In this document: in pieces, positions 53,048-61,396 of the stretch
Layout: each line of letters begins with the position of its first letter
Numbering within the stretch: position 1 is the stretch's first letter
Origin: Gilvimarinus japonicus
GTDB taxonomy: Bacteria > Pseudomonadota > Gammaproteobacteria > Pseudomonadales > Cellvibrionaceae
Direction of reading: 5' to 3'
DNA length: 64,000 bases
Assembly: GCF_042847215.1 (NCBI RefSeq)
Contig: NZ_AP031500.1
Span: 2,852,001-2,916,000, forward strand
Translations under genes and position numbers: made by a program
The notes under the pieces: model-generated
What the model saw: only the letters and a program-made list of their open reading frames with translations
Databases searched by the model: none
Told to the model about the DNA's origin: nothing

Positions 53048-53515
53048 TCACCTTAGATCGTTTTGCACATGCCCCATCAACACAAAGGTTTTACCGCGCT
53101 CGCGGTAGCGCCGGTAAGGCTCGGCAATGGCCATTGGCACTTGCTCGGTACGATACTCGCAAAAATTGAGGCCGAGATAAAACTCGCGCAAATACCCCAG
53201 CGCATAACAATAAAGCGCCGGCTCACGCCACTGCCGCGGCTCATGCAAAATATGCTGCATTAACTCCCGCGCTAACCCTTGGCGGCGCAACTCTGGCGCC
53301 ACCGTTAAGCTACGCAATAAAAACTGCCCCTCGGCCGGCTCTAGTACCCGCGCCGCCGCGAGCAGTTGCTGGGTATCGCGCAACACGTAAACCCGATCTT
53401 TTTTGCCGCATTTAACTTTTTGTCCCCATTGCCGAAACTGCCGGCTAACATCCGGGTAATCGGTCACCGACGGAATCCACAGTGTTCGTTCAGATGTTAA
53501 TGCTAAGTCCATCAC
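53048..53515 (-). CDS. GNAT family N-acetyltransferase
   Basis: The 155-residue protein shows the GNAT acetyl-CoA loop LRSLTVAPELRRQGLARELMQHI (R/Q-x-x-G-x-G/A) and a C-terminal acyl-site region (GYLREFYLGLNFCEYRTEQVP). The substrate is unknown. The start overlaps the end of the vWA gene by 4 bases, so the vWA gene, GNAT and amidotransferase are probably one transcript. Confidence 0.88.
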   Translation of the reverse strand: MMDLALTSERTLWIPSVTDYPDVSRQFRQWGQKVKCGKKDRVYVLRDTQQLLAAARVLEPAEGQFLLRSLTVAPELRRQGLARELMQHILHEPRQWREPALYCYALGYLREFYLGLNFCEYRTEQVPMAIAEPYRRYRERGKTFVLMGHVQNDLR

Positions 53516-55725
53516 GGGCGGTCTTTATCTTGGTTGTCGGAGTCGCTTTCTGCACTGGCAGGCGGATCTTCATCGCTCTCAATATCAGGGGGCTCGGGTA
53601 CCACATCGGTCAACTCATCCAGCGCCGCCATCGGGTCGTCGTCATCTAGCTGAATCGCATCGGCCTCTACATCTGGCTCGGCGGAACTGGACACATCCGC
53701 GCTAGCCGAGGCTGACGTCAGTTCGCCCATATCCGCAAACACGTCATCAAAAGCGCCTTCCGGTGGCTCTTGCTCGCCCGTATCCGCCTCGTCGTTATCA
53801 GTTAGCTGCTGCTCCAGCTCATCTAACTCAGACTCCATCGACTTGCCGCTAAAGCGACGATACAACCAGTAAATGAGCGCTAATAAAGCGACGTTAAACA
53901 ACAGTACCAGCGCCACCAACCACCAGCGCGTGCCTTCATTTTTGGGCGTACTGGGGGGCACATCGGCAACAGATGAAGACGAACTGCTGGCCGCTGGCTC
54001 GGGCTCAACGGCAGGTGGTTCGGGGGCAGCGGTGTTTAACTCGCGGGCTAGTGCCGCGCGCTCGTCGGCCAGTGCTTGCTCAAGCGCGCTCAGCGTGTCA
54101 TCAGCGGGCGGCGGCTGAGGATCGCCTTCGGCCGGGTACGTAAAATACTGCGGCTCGAGCGTTTGTGAAAAACGCCGTCCGGATTGATCGACGCCTTTTG
54201 CCTGTAGCTCAATCACATAACGGGCTCGCTGCGTTGGCGTTACCGTTAGCTCCCATACGCCATCGGGCATAAGCTTGAGCGCCTGCAGCGAGTTCGTGCC
54301 CGCAGAGTTTTTTATATGGGCCACTATCTCTGTGTGCTCGACATCCATTACCGAAGCCGCAGTAACCGCAACCCGGTAGGCAACTGCCTGGCCCTGCGCA
54401 GGCTCGGGGGGCTGTTTTTGCAGCAGCACAGCAAAGGTCGAATCAACCTCAAACCGGCGCTGATATTCGCGAGCAAAAGTAGCGCCATCAATGCGGAGGT
54501 TTAACTGATAATCTCCGGGGGTTTCCGGCGCACTGGTACGCAGTAAAAAGTACCCGTCAGTATCGGCCGAGCGCAAGGTTATGTCTTGATCGGTCGGCTC
54601 ACCGAGCACGCCGTCAGCATTAAAAGCGCCGACACTTACATGAGCCCTCACGTGCTCCAGCAGCTCATGGTCAGTCAGTACTTGCTCGCGCTCACGCAAA
54701 ACAAAGCGAATGTTCATCGGCTCGCCCGGCAATACCGTTTGCGCCAAGGGTTGTACATGCAGCGTCAAGTCCGTTAGCACCGTGACCCGTGCATCGCGGC
54801 CGCCGCCCACCAATTGCCAGCGACCATTTTTGGGGCTGGGGATAGTCACCAGATCGTAGCGCGGGCGAGACAGCCAACGCACCGCATCGTCATGGCGCGC
54901 CTCGCTTACGGGAAGTAAGTCCGGGTCCAGTAGATGCGGCCGTTGCGCCTGGGTATCGAGGTGATAAATGAGCACCGTTAACTCATCGACGGTGCTGTCG
55001 ACCACAAAGCCATCCCCACTCACCGGTAAGCGCTGCGGTGGTACCGCCTGATCGAGAATATCGACAAATATCGATACCAACTCATCGCGGTTAGTGACGA
55101 CCCGGTGTTCGCCGGCGCTTTCGCTCGCGAGCGACTGCAACAGCTCTGCGTCGGCGTCGTTTGATAAAGCGATGGTATGAATCACAAAACCACGGGCAAT
55201 TAAGCGGGGAAGTAACTCGGTAAGAATACTGGCGCGCTCGCGCCGGTTGCGTTCTGGGTCGTCGCCAATATCGACTTTACCGTCGGTGAGTAATAACAAA
55301 TGAGCGCGCTCGGCTTGCACTGGGGCACGCGCCGCGCGAGCCAAAGCGGCACCAATGTCGGTTAGCTGGCCATCAGAGCGCAGCGTTTGTAGCGAGTCGG
55401 CAGTGCGTTGGCGCCAACTTTTGGTTACCGCAGCGGCGGGAACCACCTCGCTGACTTGACCGGCAAAACGCCATAAACCGGCGTGGGTATCGGCGGGCAG
55501 CATTTTGCTCAAAAGCGCCAGTCCCTCGGCGCGCAAATTCTGCGGATCGGATTGATTCATGCTGCCCGAAACATCCACCAGCAACCGAATATCGGCCGAA
55601 GACGCTCCTCCATTTTGGTCTTGCGCGCGCGCTGAGGTTGATAGCGTTAATAGCACCCACCATGCACAGACGAGCGCCGCGCATAAAGTGGTCTGAAACC
55701 GAGCTTTAGAGTGAGCTTTTGCCAT
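53512..55725 (-). CDS. Membrane-anchored vWA-domain protein with acidic cytoplasmic tail
   Basis: The 737-residue protein has a signal peptide (LCAALVCAWWVLLTLSTSARA), a vWA domain (46-230) with intact MIDAS motif DVSGSM (51-56), T and D of LLTDGKVD, and beta-rich modules (about 330-550). A Pro/Ser-rich linker, one TM (WWLVALVLLFNVALLALIYWLYRRF, about 600-625) and a very acidic 110-residue tail follow. The layout suits an envelope protein binding a ligand via Mg2+/Ca2+. It is the first gene after the small membrane protein at 55774. No function is assigned. Confidence 0.88.
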   Translation of the reverse strand: MAKAHSKARFQTTLCAALVCAWWVLLTLSTSARAQDQNGGASSADIRLLVDVSGSMNQSDPQNLRAEGLALLSKMLPADTHAGLWRFAGQVSEVVPAAAVTKSWRQRTADSLQTLRSDGQLTDIGAALARAARAPVQAERAHLLLLTDGKVDIGDDPERNRRERASILTELLPRLIARGFVIHTIALSNDADAELLQSLASESAGEHRVVTNRDELVSIFVDILDQAVPPQRLPVSGDGFVVDSTVDELTVLIYHLDTQAQRPHLLDPDLLPVSEARHDDAVRWLSRPRYDLVTIPSPKNGRWQLVGGGRDARVTVLTDLTLHVQPLAQTVLPGEPMNIRFVLREREQVLTDHELLEHVRAHVSVGAFNADGVLGEPTDQDITLRSADTDGYFLLRTSAPETPGDYQLNLRIDGATFAREYQRRFEVDSTFAVLLQKQPPEPAQGQAVAYRVAVTAASVMDVEHTEIVAHIKNSAGTNSLQALKLMPDGVWELTVTPTQRARYVIELQAKGVDQSGRRFSQTLEPQYFTYPAEGDPQPPPADDTLSALEQALADERAALARELNTAAPEPPAVEPEPAASSSSSSVADVPPSTPKNEGTRWWLVALVLLFNVALLALIYWLYRRFSGKSMESELDELEQQLTDNDEADTGEQEPPEGAFDDVFADMGELTSASASADVSSSAEPDVEADAIQLDDDDPMAALDELTDVVPEPPDIESDEDPPASAESDSDNQDKDRP

Positions 55726-55773
55726 AATACGGCACTCGCTGGCGGCGCAGCCGCCGGATGAATGTTTTTATTT

Positions 55774-56139
55774 TTACACGCTAGGTTCGCGCGCCGCCTG
55801 GGCGGGCGTACCGCGCTGACGTTTACGGGTGAGCAGCAATAACACTAAGGTTAGCACCAATGCTACCAGCCAGATCAATGCGAGGGTAACGGCCGCATCT
55901 AAGCCGGCCTCTATACCTAAAAACACACTGTTTAACACCGCCACAAACAATGCCGGGGCGTAGGCCGCCGGATGATTTTCTAGGTTTAAGCTAAAAGGGG
56001 TAAACAACAAGACAGCGATGGACACCGCAAATAACCATTGAGCGTAGCGACTTAACGGTTTGGCAATACGCCAACCAAACAGCACGAGCAACAACGCTCC
56101 CACTAAGTAAATACTCCAAGCGATCATCGACTCACTCAA
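55774..56139 (-). CDS. Small membrane protein of unknown function
   Basis: The 121-residue protein has four likely helices (WSIYLVGALLLVLFGWRIA, YAQWLFAVSIAVLLFTPFSL, APALFVAVLNSVFLGIEAGL, AAVTLALIWLVALVLTLVLLLLTRKR) and a short basic tail. No family was recognised. It precedes the vWA gene by 48 bases and likely belongs with it. Confidence 0.75.
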   Translation of the reverse strand: MSESMIAWSIYLVGALLLVLFGWRIAKPLSRYAQWLFAVSIAVLLFTPFSLNLENHPAAYAPALFVAVLNSVFLGIEAGLDAAVTLALIWLVALVLTLVLLLLTRKRQRGTPAQAAREPSV

Positions 56140-56177
56140 ACGCGACTCCTCGTTATGACAGATTAGGTTAGGCTAAA

Positions 56178-56621
56178 TCATCCAACCCAATGAATTATAT
56201 ACTCTTCCAAATCGTCTGGTGCTACTTGCTGCTCTGGCACCACCTTGCCCGACACCGACATACCGGCGCGATGTATTGCATCCGGGTCACCGCTAACCAA
56301 AGGGTGCCAAGGCGGGAGCGATTCGCCCTCGGCCAGCAGCCGATAAGCACAGCTACTGGGCAACCACTCGTACTCGTCCAAATCGGCCAGCGTCAGAGTT
56401 AAACAATCGGGCACCCGCGCCTTACGATTGGGATAATCACGGCAGCGACAGCTATCGGTATCCAGCAGCTGACACGCCACTGCCGTGTAATACACTTCGC
56501 CGTCATCTTCATCCTCAAGCTTATGCAGACAACATTTACCGCAACCGTCGCAGATCGATTCCCACTCGGATGGCGTCATCTCGGCTAAGGTTTTTTCTTG
56601 CCAGAAAACTCGCGCCGCCAT
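56178..56621 (-). CDS. ycgN: YcgN-family cysteine cluster protein (UPF0260)
   Basis: The 147-residue protein has the Cys motif CDGCGKCCLHKLED (residues 24-37) and further Cys (VACQLLDTDSCRCRDYPNRK), the YkgJ-type zinc/iron-binding cluster, and DCLTLTLADLDEYEWLPSSCAYRLL. Function is unknown. The start overlaps the ycgL stop by one base (TAATG); the order rnd-ycgL-ycgN is conserved in gammaproteobacteria. Confidence 0.93.
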   Translation of the reverse strand: MAARVFWQEKTLAEMTPSEWESICDGCGKCCLHKLEDEDDGEVYYTAVACQLLDTDSCRCRDYPNRKARVPDCLTLTLADLDEYEWLPSSCAYRLLAEGESLPPWHPLVSGDPDAIHRAGMSVSGKVVPEQQVAPDDLEEYIIHWVG

Positions 56622-56911
56622 TAGGACAACTTGCTATTGTGCTGCTGAATAGTGCTTACCTGAGCATCCAAGTCGGGGCGCGGCGGCAACTGTAGGTAAT
56701 ACCCTGGGTCATCCAAACTGGCCATCACTTTATTCACATCGACACGGGCAAGCTTGCGAGTGCCGTCAAGCACCAACACCATGGCGGGCTCAGCAACGCC
56801 AAACCGCTTGCGCAAAGGCTCGGGGACTTTGTCTAAACCTTCGTCTTTGCGGCAGTATAAATACATACCCTCTTCGCGCTTACTGCGATACACCTGACAG
56901 ATAATCTTCAT
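56621..56911 (-). CDS. ycgL: YcgL-domain protein
   Basis: The 96-residue protein starts MKIICQVYRSKREEGMYLYCRKDEGLDKVPEPL, the YcgL signature, and has SLDDPGYYLQLPP. Its function is unknown; it is a conserved partner of rnd. It overlaps rnd by 4 bases. Confidence 0.95.
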   Translation of the reverse strand: MKIICQVYRSKREEGMYLYCRKDEGLDKVPEPLRKRFGVAEPAMVLVLDGTRKLARVDVNKVMASLDDPGYYLQLPPRPDLDAQVSTIQQHNSKLS

Positions 56912-58053
56912 GCATTTTCTCCGGCGCGCACTTGTTGTACGGTTTGCAGTAAACCGGCGCCAATTACATCAAAGCGCCAACCGTTTAAACGCCCCGACAA
57001 TTGTGGCTCGCCCTCAATGGCGCTGCGCACAATGGCTTCGTATTCTTTTTTACGGATTAACACCTCGGACGGCAACTCGTGCGCCTCGGCCTGGCTCGCC
57101 ACATAAGCCTTTAGCGCTTTCATCCACGAGCCGTATTCACGGCCGAGCGGCGGGTCGAATTTTTCCGGCCACTGATCGGGCGTTTGCGTTAAAGCCTTGG
57201 CAATAATATCCAGTAGCGTCTCACCGTCCTCAGCAATCGTGCGCCGGGGCATACCCTCAATGCGTTTAATCTGGTTAATGTTATCGGGCATTTGCCGCGC
57301 CAGCTCATACAGCTGCGGCTCTTTCATTAAACGATTGCGGGGAATATTGCGTGCCCGGGCCTCTGTTTCGCGCCAATAACTTAACGCCCGCAACACCGCC
57401 AAGCCTCTGGGCTGTAACTTCCAGCCCAAGCCCACACGGGTGTAATACCCGTCTAAATCGACCGGCTGCCGCGCGGCCTCCACCAGATCGGCGCAATCGG
57501 CTTTAACCCACGCTAAACGATCATCGGTTTTTAAGCGCTGCAGTAACTTGCCGTACACAATAAGTAAGTGCGCAACATCCAGTGCGGCGTATTTTAACTG
57601 CGCCACACTTAAAGGGCGCTGTAACCAATCCGAGCGCGTCTCACCTTTGGGGATATCCACCCCCAGCAAATCGCGGGCGAGTGCGGCGTAACCTAATGAG
57701 AATCCGCAGCCAGCAAAGGCGGCGCCAATTTGCGTATCAAAAATGGGGCCGGGCACCGCGCCCAGCAAGGTATTAAAAACCTCTAAATCCTCCGAGCACG
57801 CGTGCAACACTTTAGTGACCTGCTCGTCCAGCATCAGCTCAGTCAGTGGCGTTAACTCATCAAACGCTAACGGGTCGATCAGATAACAACCGTGGCCATC
57901 GCCGATTTGAATAAGCCCCGCTATGGGGTAAAACGTATCGCTGCGCATAAACTCGGTATCCACCGCGATCGCCGCCTGAGTGCGCCAGCGCTGGCAGAGC
58001 TCGGTTAATGCCTCGAGTGTGTCGACCCAAATAGGGTCTGTAGGAATTGCCAT
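56908..58053 (-). CDS. rnd: Ribonuclease D
   Basis: The 381-residue 3'-5' exoribonuclease trims tRNA 3' ends. The DEDD catalytic residues appear in VDTEFMRSDTFYP (D, E), HACSEDLEVF (D) and YAALDVAHLLIVYGKL (Y, D), followed by a HRDC-type domain around 205-290 (LRALSYWRETEARARNIPRNRLMKE; core EARARNIPRNRLMKE). It is first of rnd-ycgL-ycgN. Confidence 0.96.
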   Translation of the reverse strand: MAIPTDPIWVDTLEALTELCQRWRTQAAIAVDTEFMRSDTFYPIAGLIQIGDGHGCYLIDPLAFDELTPLTELMLDEQVTKVLHACSEDLEVFNTLLGAVPGPIFDTQIGAAFAGCGFSLGYAALARDLLGVDIPKGETRSDWLQRPLSVAQLKYAALDVAHLLIVYGKLLQRLKTDDRLAWVKADCADLVEAARQPVDLDGYYTRVGLGWKLQPRGLAVLRALSYWRETEARARNIPRNRLMKEPQLYELARQMPDNINQIKRIEGMPRRTIAEDGETLLDIIAKALTQTPDQWPEKFDPPLGREYGSWMKALKAYVASQAEAHELPSEVLIRKKEYEAIVRSAIEGEPQLSGRLNGWRFDVIGAGLLQTVQQVRAGENA

Positions 58054-58100
58054 AACAACCTAACTAAAATGTACGCACCGCTATCGCAAGCGCGCTAAAT

Positions 58101-58694
58101 TTAAAGTGAGCGACGGCTGCTAAATGCATGCGCCAATGTACCGCCATCAATGTATTCTAGCTCGCCTCCCAGCGGCACGCCGTGAGCGATGCGAGTGACA
58201 TTGATACCTGCTTTTTTTGCGCGTTCGCTAATATAAAAAGCGGTGGCCTCACCCTCAACAGTGGGATTAGTAGCCAAAATAATTTCGCTCACAGGCTCTG
58301 TCTGCAACAAGGCTAACAACTGGTCGATACCGATGTCTTCTGGACCGACGCCGTCGATGGGCGACAAGTGCCCCAGCAGGACAAAATATTTTCCTTGATA
58401 ACTGCCCGCCTGCTCAATGGCGAGCACATCGGCGGGCGTTTCGACCACGCAAAGTAAGGTGTTATCCCGCCGCTCGCTGGCGCACACGCCGCACAGAGGT
58501 TGCTCCGTCAAGGTGCGGCAACGGCCACAGCGGGCGACGCCCGCAACCGCGCGCTGCAAGCTATCGGCTAAGCGCGAGGCGCCTTCACGGTTGTGCTCCA
58601 ACAGTTGTAACGCCATGCGCTGCGCGCTTTTGGGGCCAACGCCGGGCAGCACTTTTAACGCGTGCATTAATTCATCAATGAGCGGACTAAACAT
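58101..58694 (-). CDS. recR: Recombination mediator protein RecR
   Basis: The 197-residue protein acts with RecF/RecO to load RecA. It has the N-terminal HhH (LPGVGPKSAQRMALQLL), a C4 zinc finger (CGRCRTLTEQPLCGVC), and a Toprim domain (LCVVETPADVLAIE ... ILATNPTVEGEATA). It is the last gene of dnaX-ybaB-recR. Confidence 0.97.
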   Translation of the reverse strand: MFSPLIDELMHALKVLPGVGPKSAQRMALQLLEHNREGASRLADSLQRAVAGVARCGRCRTLTEQPLCGVCASERRDNTLLCVVETPADVLAIEQAGSYQGKYFVLLGHLSPIDGVGPEDIGIDQLLALLQTEPVSEIILATNPTVEGEATAFYISERAKKAGINVTRIAHGVPLGGELEYIDGGTLAHAFSSRRSL

Positions 58695-58711
58695 GCAAGG
58701 GGAGCCCCAAC

Positions 58712-59032
58712 CTAAAACGGCATTTTAAAACCGGGGGGCATGCCCATACCGGCGGTCATTTCTGACATTTTATCGCGACTGTTTGCTTCGACCCGACGCA
58801 CGGCATCGTTAACGGCAGCGGCCAATAGGTCTTCTAGCATCTCCTTGTCTTCTTGCAACAAACTGGCGTCGATGTTGACGTTTTTAACATCGTGGCGCCC
58901 CGTCATGGTAACCGACACCAGACCGGCACCAGATTGACCAGTCACCTCAGAGTTGGCCAACTCTTCTTGCATTTTTTGCATGCGCTCTTGCATTTGCTGC
59001 GCTTGCTGCATCATGTCTCCCATGCCTTTCAT
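58712..59032 (-). CDS. ybaB: YbaB/EbfC nucleoid-associated protein
   Basis: The 106-residue protein forms tweezer-like dimers that bind DNA. The N-terminal coiled coil MGDMMQQAQQMQERMQKMQEEL and NVNIDASLLQEDKEMLEDLLAAAVNDAVRRVE (core ASLLQEDKEMLEDLL) are family hallmarks. Its place between dnaX and recR is conserved. It is 22 bases after dnaX. Confidence 0.97.
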   Translation of the reverse strand: MKGMGDMMQQAQQMQERMQKMQEELANSEVTGQSGAGLVSVTMTGRHDVKNVNIDASLLQEDKEMLEDLLAAAVNDAVRRVEANSRDKMSEMTAGMGMPPGFKMPF

Positions 59033-59053
59033 GGTATTACCTCTTGGTTTTAC

Positions 59054-61081
59054 TTAATTCGGGTCGACGGGCTCAACGGTGCCCTCGTCTAGGGTGGCGG
59101 CAAAGTGCTCCACCAACTGCTGCACAATGGGGTCTGACTTAACCGATTCAACCGCCTGCTCATAGCGCTCGCTCAGCTTACGCGCGGCAATTTGCGCCGG
59201 GGTTTCGGTTTGTATTTGTCCCGGCTGAATCACCACACTAACCGGCTCGCCGTAGTATTCATTAAGAATATCGGCCAAGCGCTGCTGATGGCTTTCATCG
59301 TAAAGGCTGCTGTTGTGTTCATCCAAAATAAAATGCAGCTGATTTTCTTGACGCCCCACCAACTCGCAATTTCCTGCCGTATTGCGCATAACCCCCCCGA
59401 CATTAAGGCCCAGGTAGATCTCAGGCCAACGCATTGGCGTGGTATCACTCAGGCTGACCATAACAATCGGCTCGGGAGCGGAGGTAAGCTCGGGCGCCGA
59501 AGCCGCAGCGGGCTCTTGCGCAACGGGTGCGGCAGCCTCTGGCGGGGCGGGCTCGGGTGGCGGCGCGGGCTCGTCGGTCTGCCATGGAACCTCAACCGGC
59601 GATGCTGCCGCCGGTTCAGCAGCGGGCTCTGGTGGCGACTGATCATAGGTGGACGCTTGACCGGCCATCTGCTCGTACTCTGCAGCGGCTTGAGGGCCCT
59701 CATCGTCAGAAGAATAATCGGGGCTGTACTCATTAGCAGAATTAGCCGCATGAGCCGAAGCGTCTTGAGCGGCCGGCGCCGACTCATCAACCGGTGCGGG
59801 ATTAGGCTCTGCAGCGGGCGGCTCTGGCACCGGGGCGGGCGTGCTCTCGGCCGCCGGTGGTGGCTCGGTGGCAGGCGCTTGCCCCTGGCTTGTTGCAGTA
59901 GGCTCGGGTGTTGCGGTACTAACTGGCTGGGTACCTGCGCCATGCGCTGCGTTAGGCGAGCCGGCAGCCAGAGGCCGGGTAGGTACATCAGCCACGCCCT
60001 GAGGACGAAAAGCCAGCATGCGCAACAGCACCATCTCGAGCCCGGCGCGCGGGTCCGGCGCCAAGGGTAAGTCGCGTCGCCCAATCAGGCCGGTTTGATA
60101 AAACAGCTGTACGTCTTCGGCGGGTAACTGCTGCGCTAACTGCAGGATTTGCTCGCGATCACCGTGGCTATTATCCACCGCCTCAGGCAGTGCCTGGGCG
60201 ATAGCCACCCGGTGCAAAATAGACAAAATATCGGCCAGTGCGCTGGCAAAATCTGGCGCGTGCTCGGCCATTTGCGCCACGGCATCGAGCACTTGCTTGC
60301 CGTCGCCGGCGGTGAGTGCCACCACCATATCGTAAACGGCGCTGCGGTCGATGGTGCCGAGCATAGCGCGAACATCGGCCTCGACCACTTTACCCGAACC
60401 AAAAGCAATAGCCTGATCAGTCAAGCTCAAGGCATCGCGCATACTGCCGTCGGCGGCGCGGCCCAGCTGCCACAGGGCGCTCTCCTCAAACGGCACCATC
60501 TCGGTTTCGAGCACGTGCTGCAGGTGACCTGTGACCAGCTCGGGGGTCATGTTTTTAAGGTTAAACTGCAAACAGCGCGACAAGATCGTCACGGGCAAGC
60601 GCTGCGGATCGGTGGTCGCCAGCAAAAACTTAACGTGCGGTGGCGGCTCTTCCAGGGTTTTTAGCAACGCATTAAACGAATGCGTCGAGAGCATGTGCAC
60701 CTCATCGATCAGGTACACTTTGTAGCGGCCACGGGTCGGCGCGTATTGCACGTTCTCGAGCAGCTCGCGGGTATCTTCGACTTTGGTACGGCTGGCGGCA
60801 TCCACCTCAATCAAGTCAACAAAGCGGTTCTCGGCAATCTCGACGCACGCAGCGCACTGGCCGCAGGGCTCGGAGCTAACGCCCGTTTCGCAGTTTAAGC
60901 ACTTGGCGAGGATCCGGGCGATGGTGGTTTTACCCACACCGCGAGTACCGGTAAACAAATAGGCGTGGTGCAGCCGATCGTGGTCGAGCGCATTAACCAG
61001 CGCTTTAAGCACATGCTCTTGCCCCACCAAATCGCGAAATGTACGGGGGCGCCACTTTCGGGCCAGGACCTGATAACTCAT
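59054..61081 (-). CDS. dnaX: DNA polymerase III subunits tau/gamma
   Basis: The 675-residue clamp-loader ATPase has Walker A GTRGVGKT (about residue 45-52), the C4 zinc module CLNCETGVSSEPCGQCAAC, DEVHML (Walker B) and a Ser sensor. A long Pro/Ala/Glu-rich linker (about 365-545) then leads to the tau C-terminal domain binding the polymerase alpha subunit. I could not identify a slippery sequence for gamma production. It is the first gene of dnaX-ybaB-recR; the 4.5S RNA gene lies 114 bases upstream. Confidence 0.96.
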   Translation of the reverse strand: MSYQVLARKWRPRTFRDLVGQEHVLKALVNALDHDRLHHAYLFTGTRGVGKTTIARILAKCLNCETGVSSEPCGQCAACVEIAENRFVDLIEVDAASRTKVEDTRELLENVQYAPTRGRYKVYLIDEVHMLSTHSFNALLKTLEEPPPHVKFLLATTDPQRLPVTILSRCLQFNLKNMTPELVTGHLQHVLETEMVPFEESALWQLGRAADGSMRDALSLTDQAIAFGSGKVVEADVRAMLGTIDRSAVYDMVVALTAGDGKQVLDAVAQMAEHAPDFASALADILSILHRVAIAQALPEAVDNSHGDREQILQLAQQLPAEDVQLFYQTGLIGRRDLPLAPDPRAGLEMVLLRMLAFRPQGVADVPTRPLAAGSPNAAHGAGTQPVSTATPEPTATSQGQAPATEPPPAAESTPAPVPEPPAAEPNPAPVDESAPAAQDASAHAANSANEYSPDYSSDDEGPQAAAEYEQMAGQASTYDQSPPEPAAEPAAASPVEVPWQTDEPAPPPEPAPPEAAAPVAQEPAAASAPELTSAPEPIVMVSLSDTTPMRWPEIYLGLNVGGVMRNTAGNCELVGRQENQLHFILDEHNSSLYDESHQQRLADILNEYYGEPVSVVIQPGQIQTETPAQIAARKLSERYEQAVESVKSDPIVQQLVEHFAATLDEGTVEPVDPN

Positions 61082-61195
61082 GCCTTCCTCGGTTCGTTAG
61101 TCGTAATCTTCGGGATTATAGCTGTCCCGGAATTAAATAAATACGGGCTAGAGCAATGCAAAGCACGACGAGGAAGAGGCAAGCAAGAAGATGGA

Positions 61196-61305
<110 letters not shown>

Positions 61306-61340
61306 ATTGCAGCGACAGAGCGAGTCTGTCGAGGCCGCGC

Positions 61341-61369
61341 ATTATCCTGAGTTTTAACCCCGAATGCAA
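61341..61369 (-). promoter_or_regulatory. Predicted sigma-70 promoter of ffs
   Basis: TTGCAT, 17 bp, GATAAT on the minus strand, followed by a GC-rich discriminator GCGCGGCC as in stringently controlled stable-RNA promoters. The -10 ends 35 bases before the mature RNA. Confidence 0.75.
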
Positions 61370-61396
61370 GAGCGCTTTTTAATGCTCAGTAGACCT

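Noticed and set aside
59192..60070. Long plus-strand frame of 292 codons inside dnaX
   Set aside because: It is the complement of the Pro/Ala-rich dnaX linker. Its Gly/Arg-rich composition and lack of any motif show it is a codon-bias shadow.
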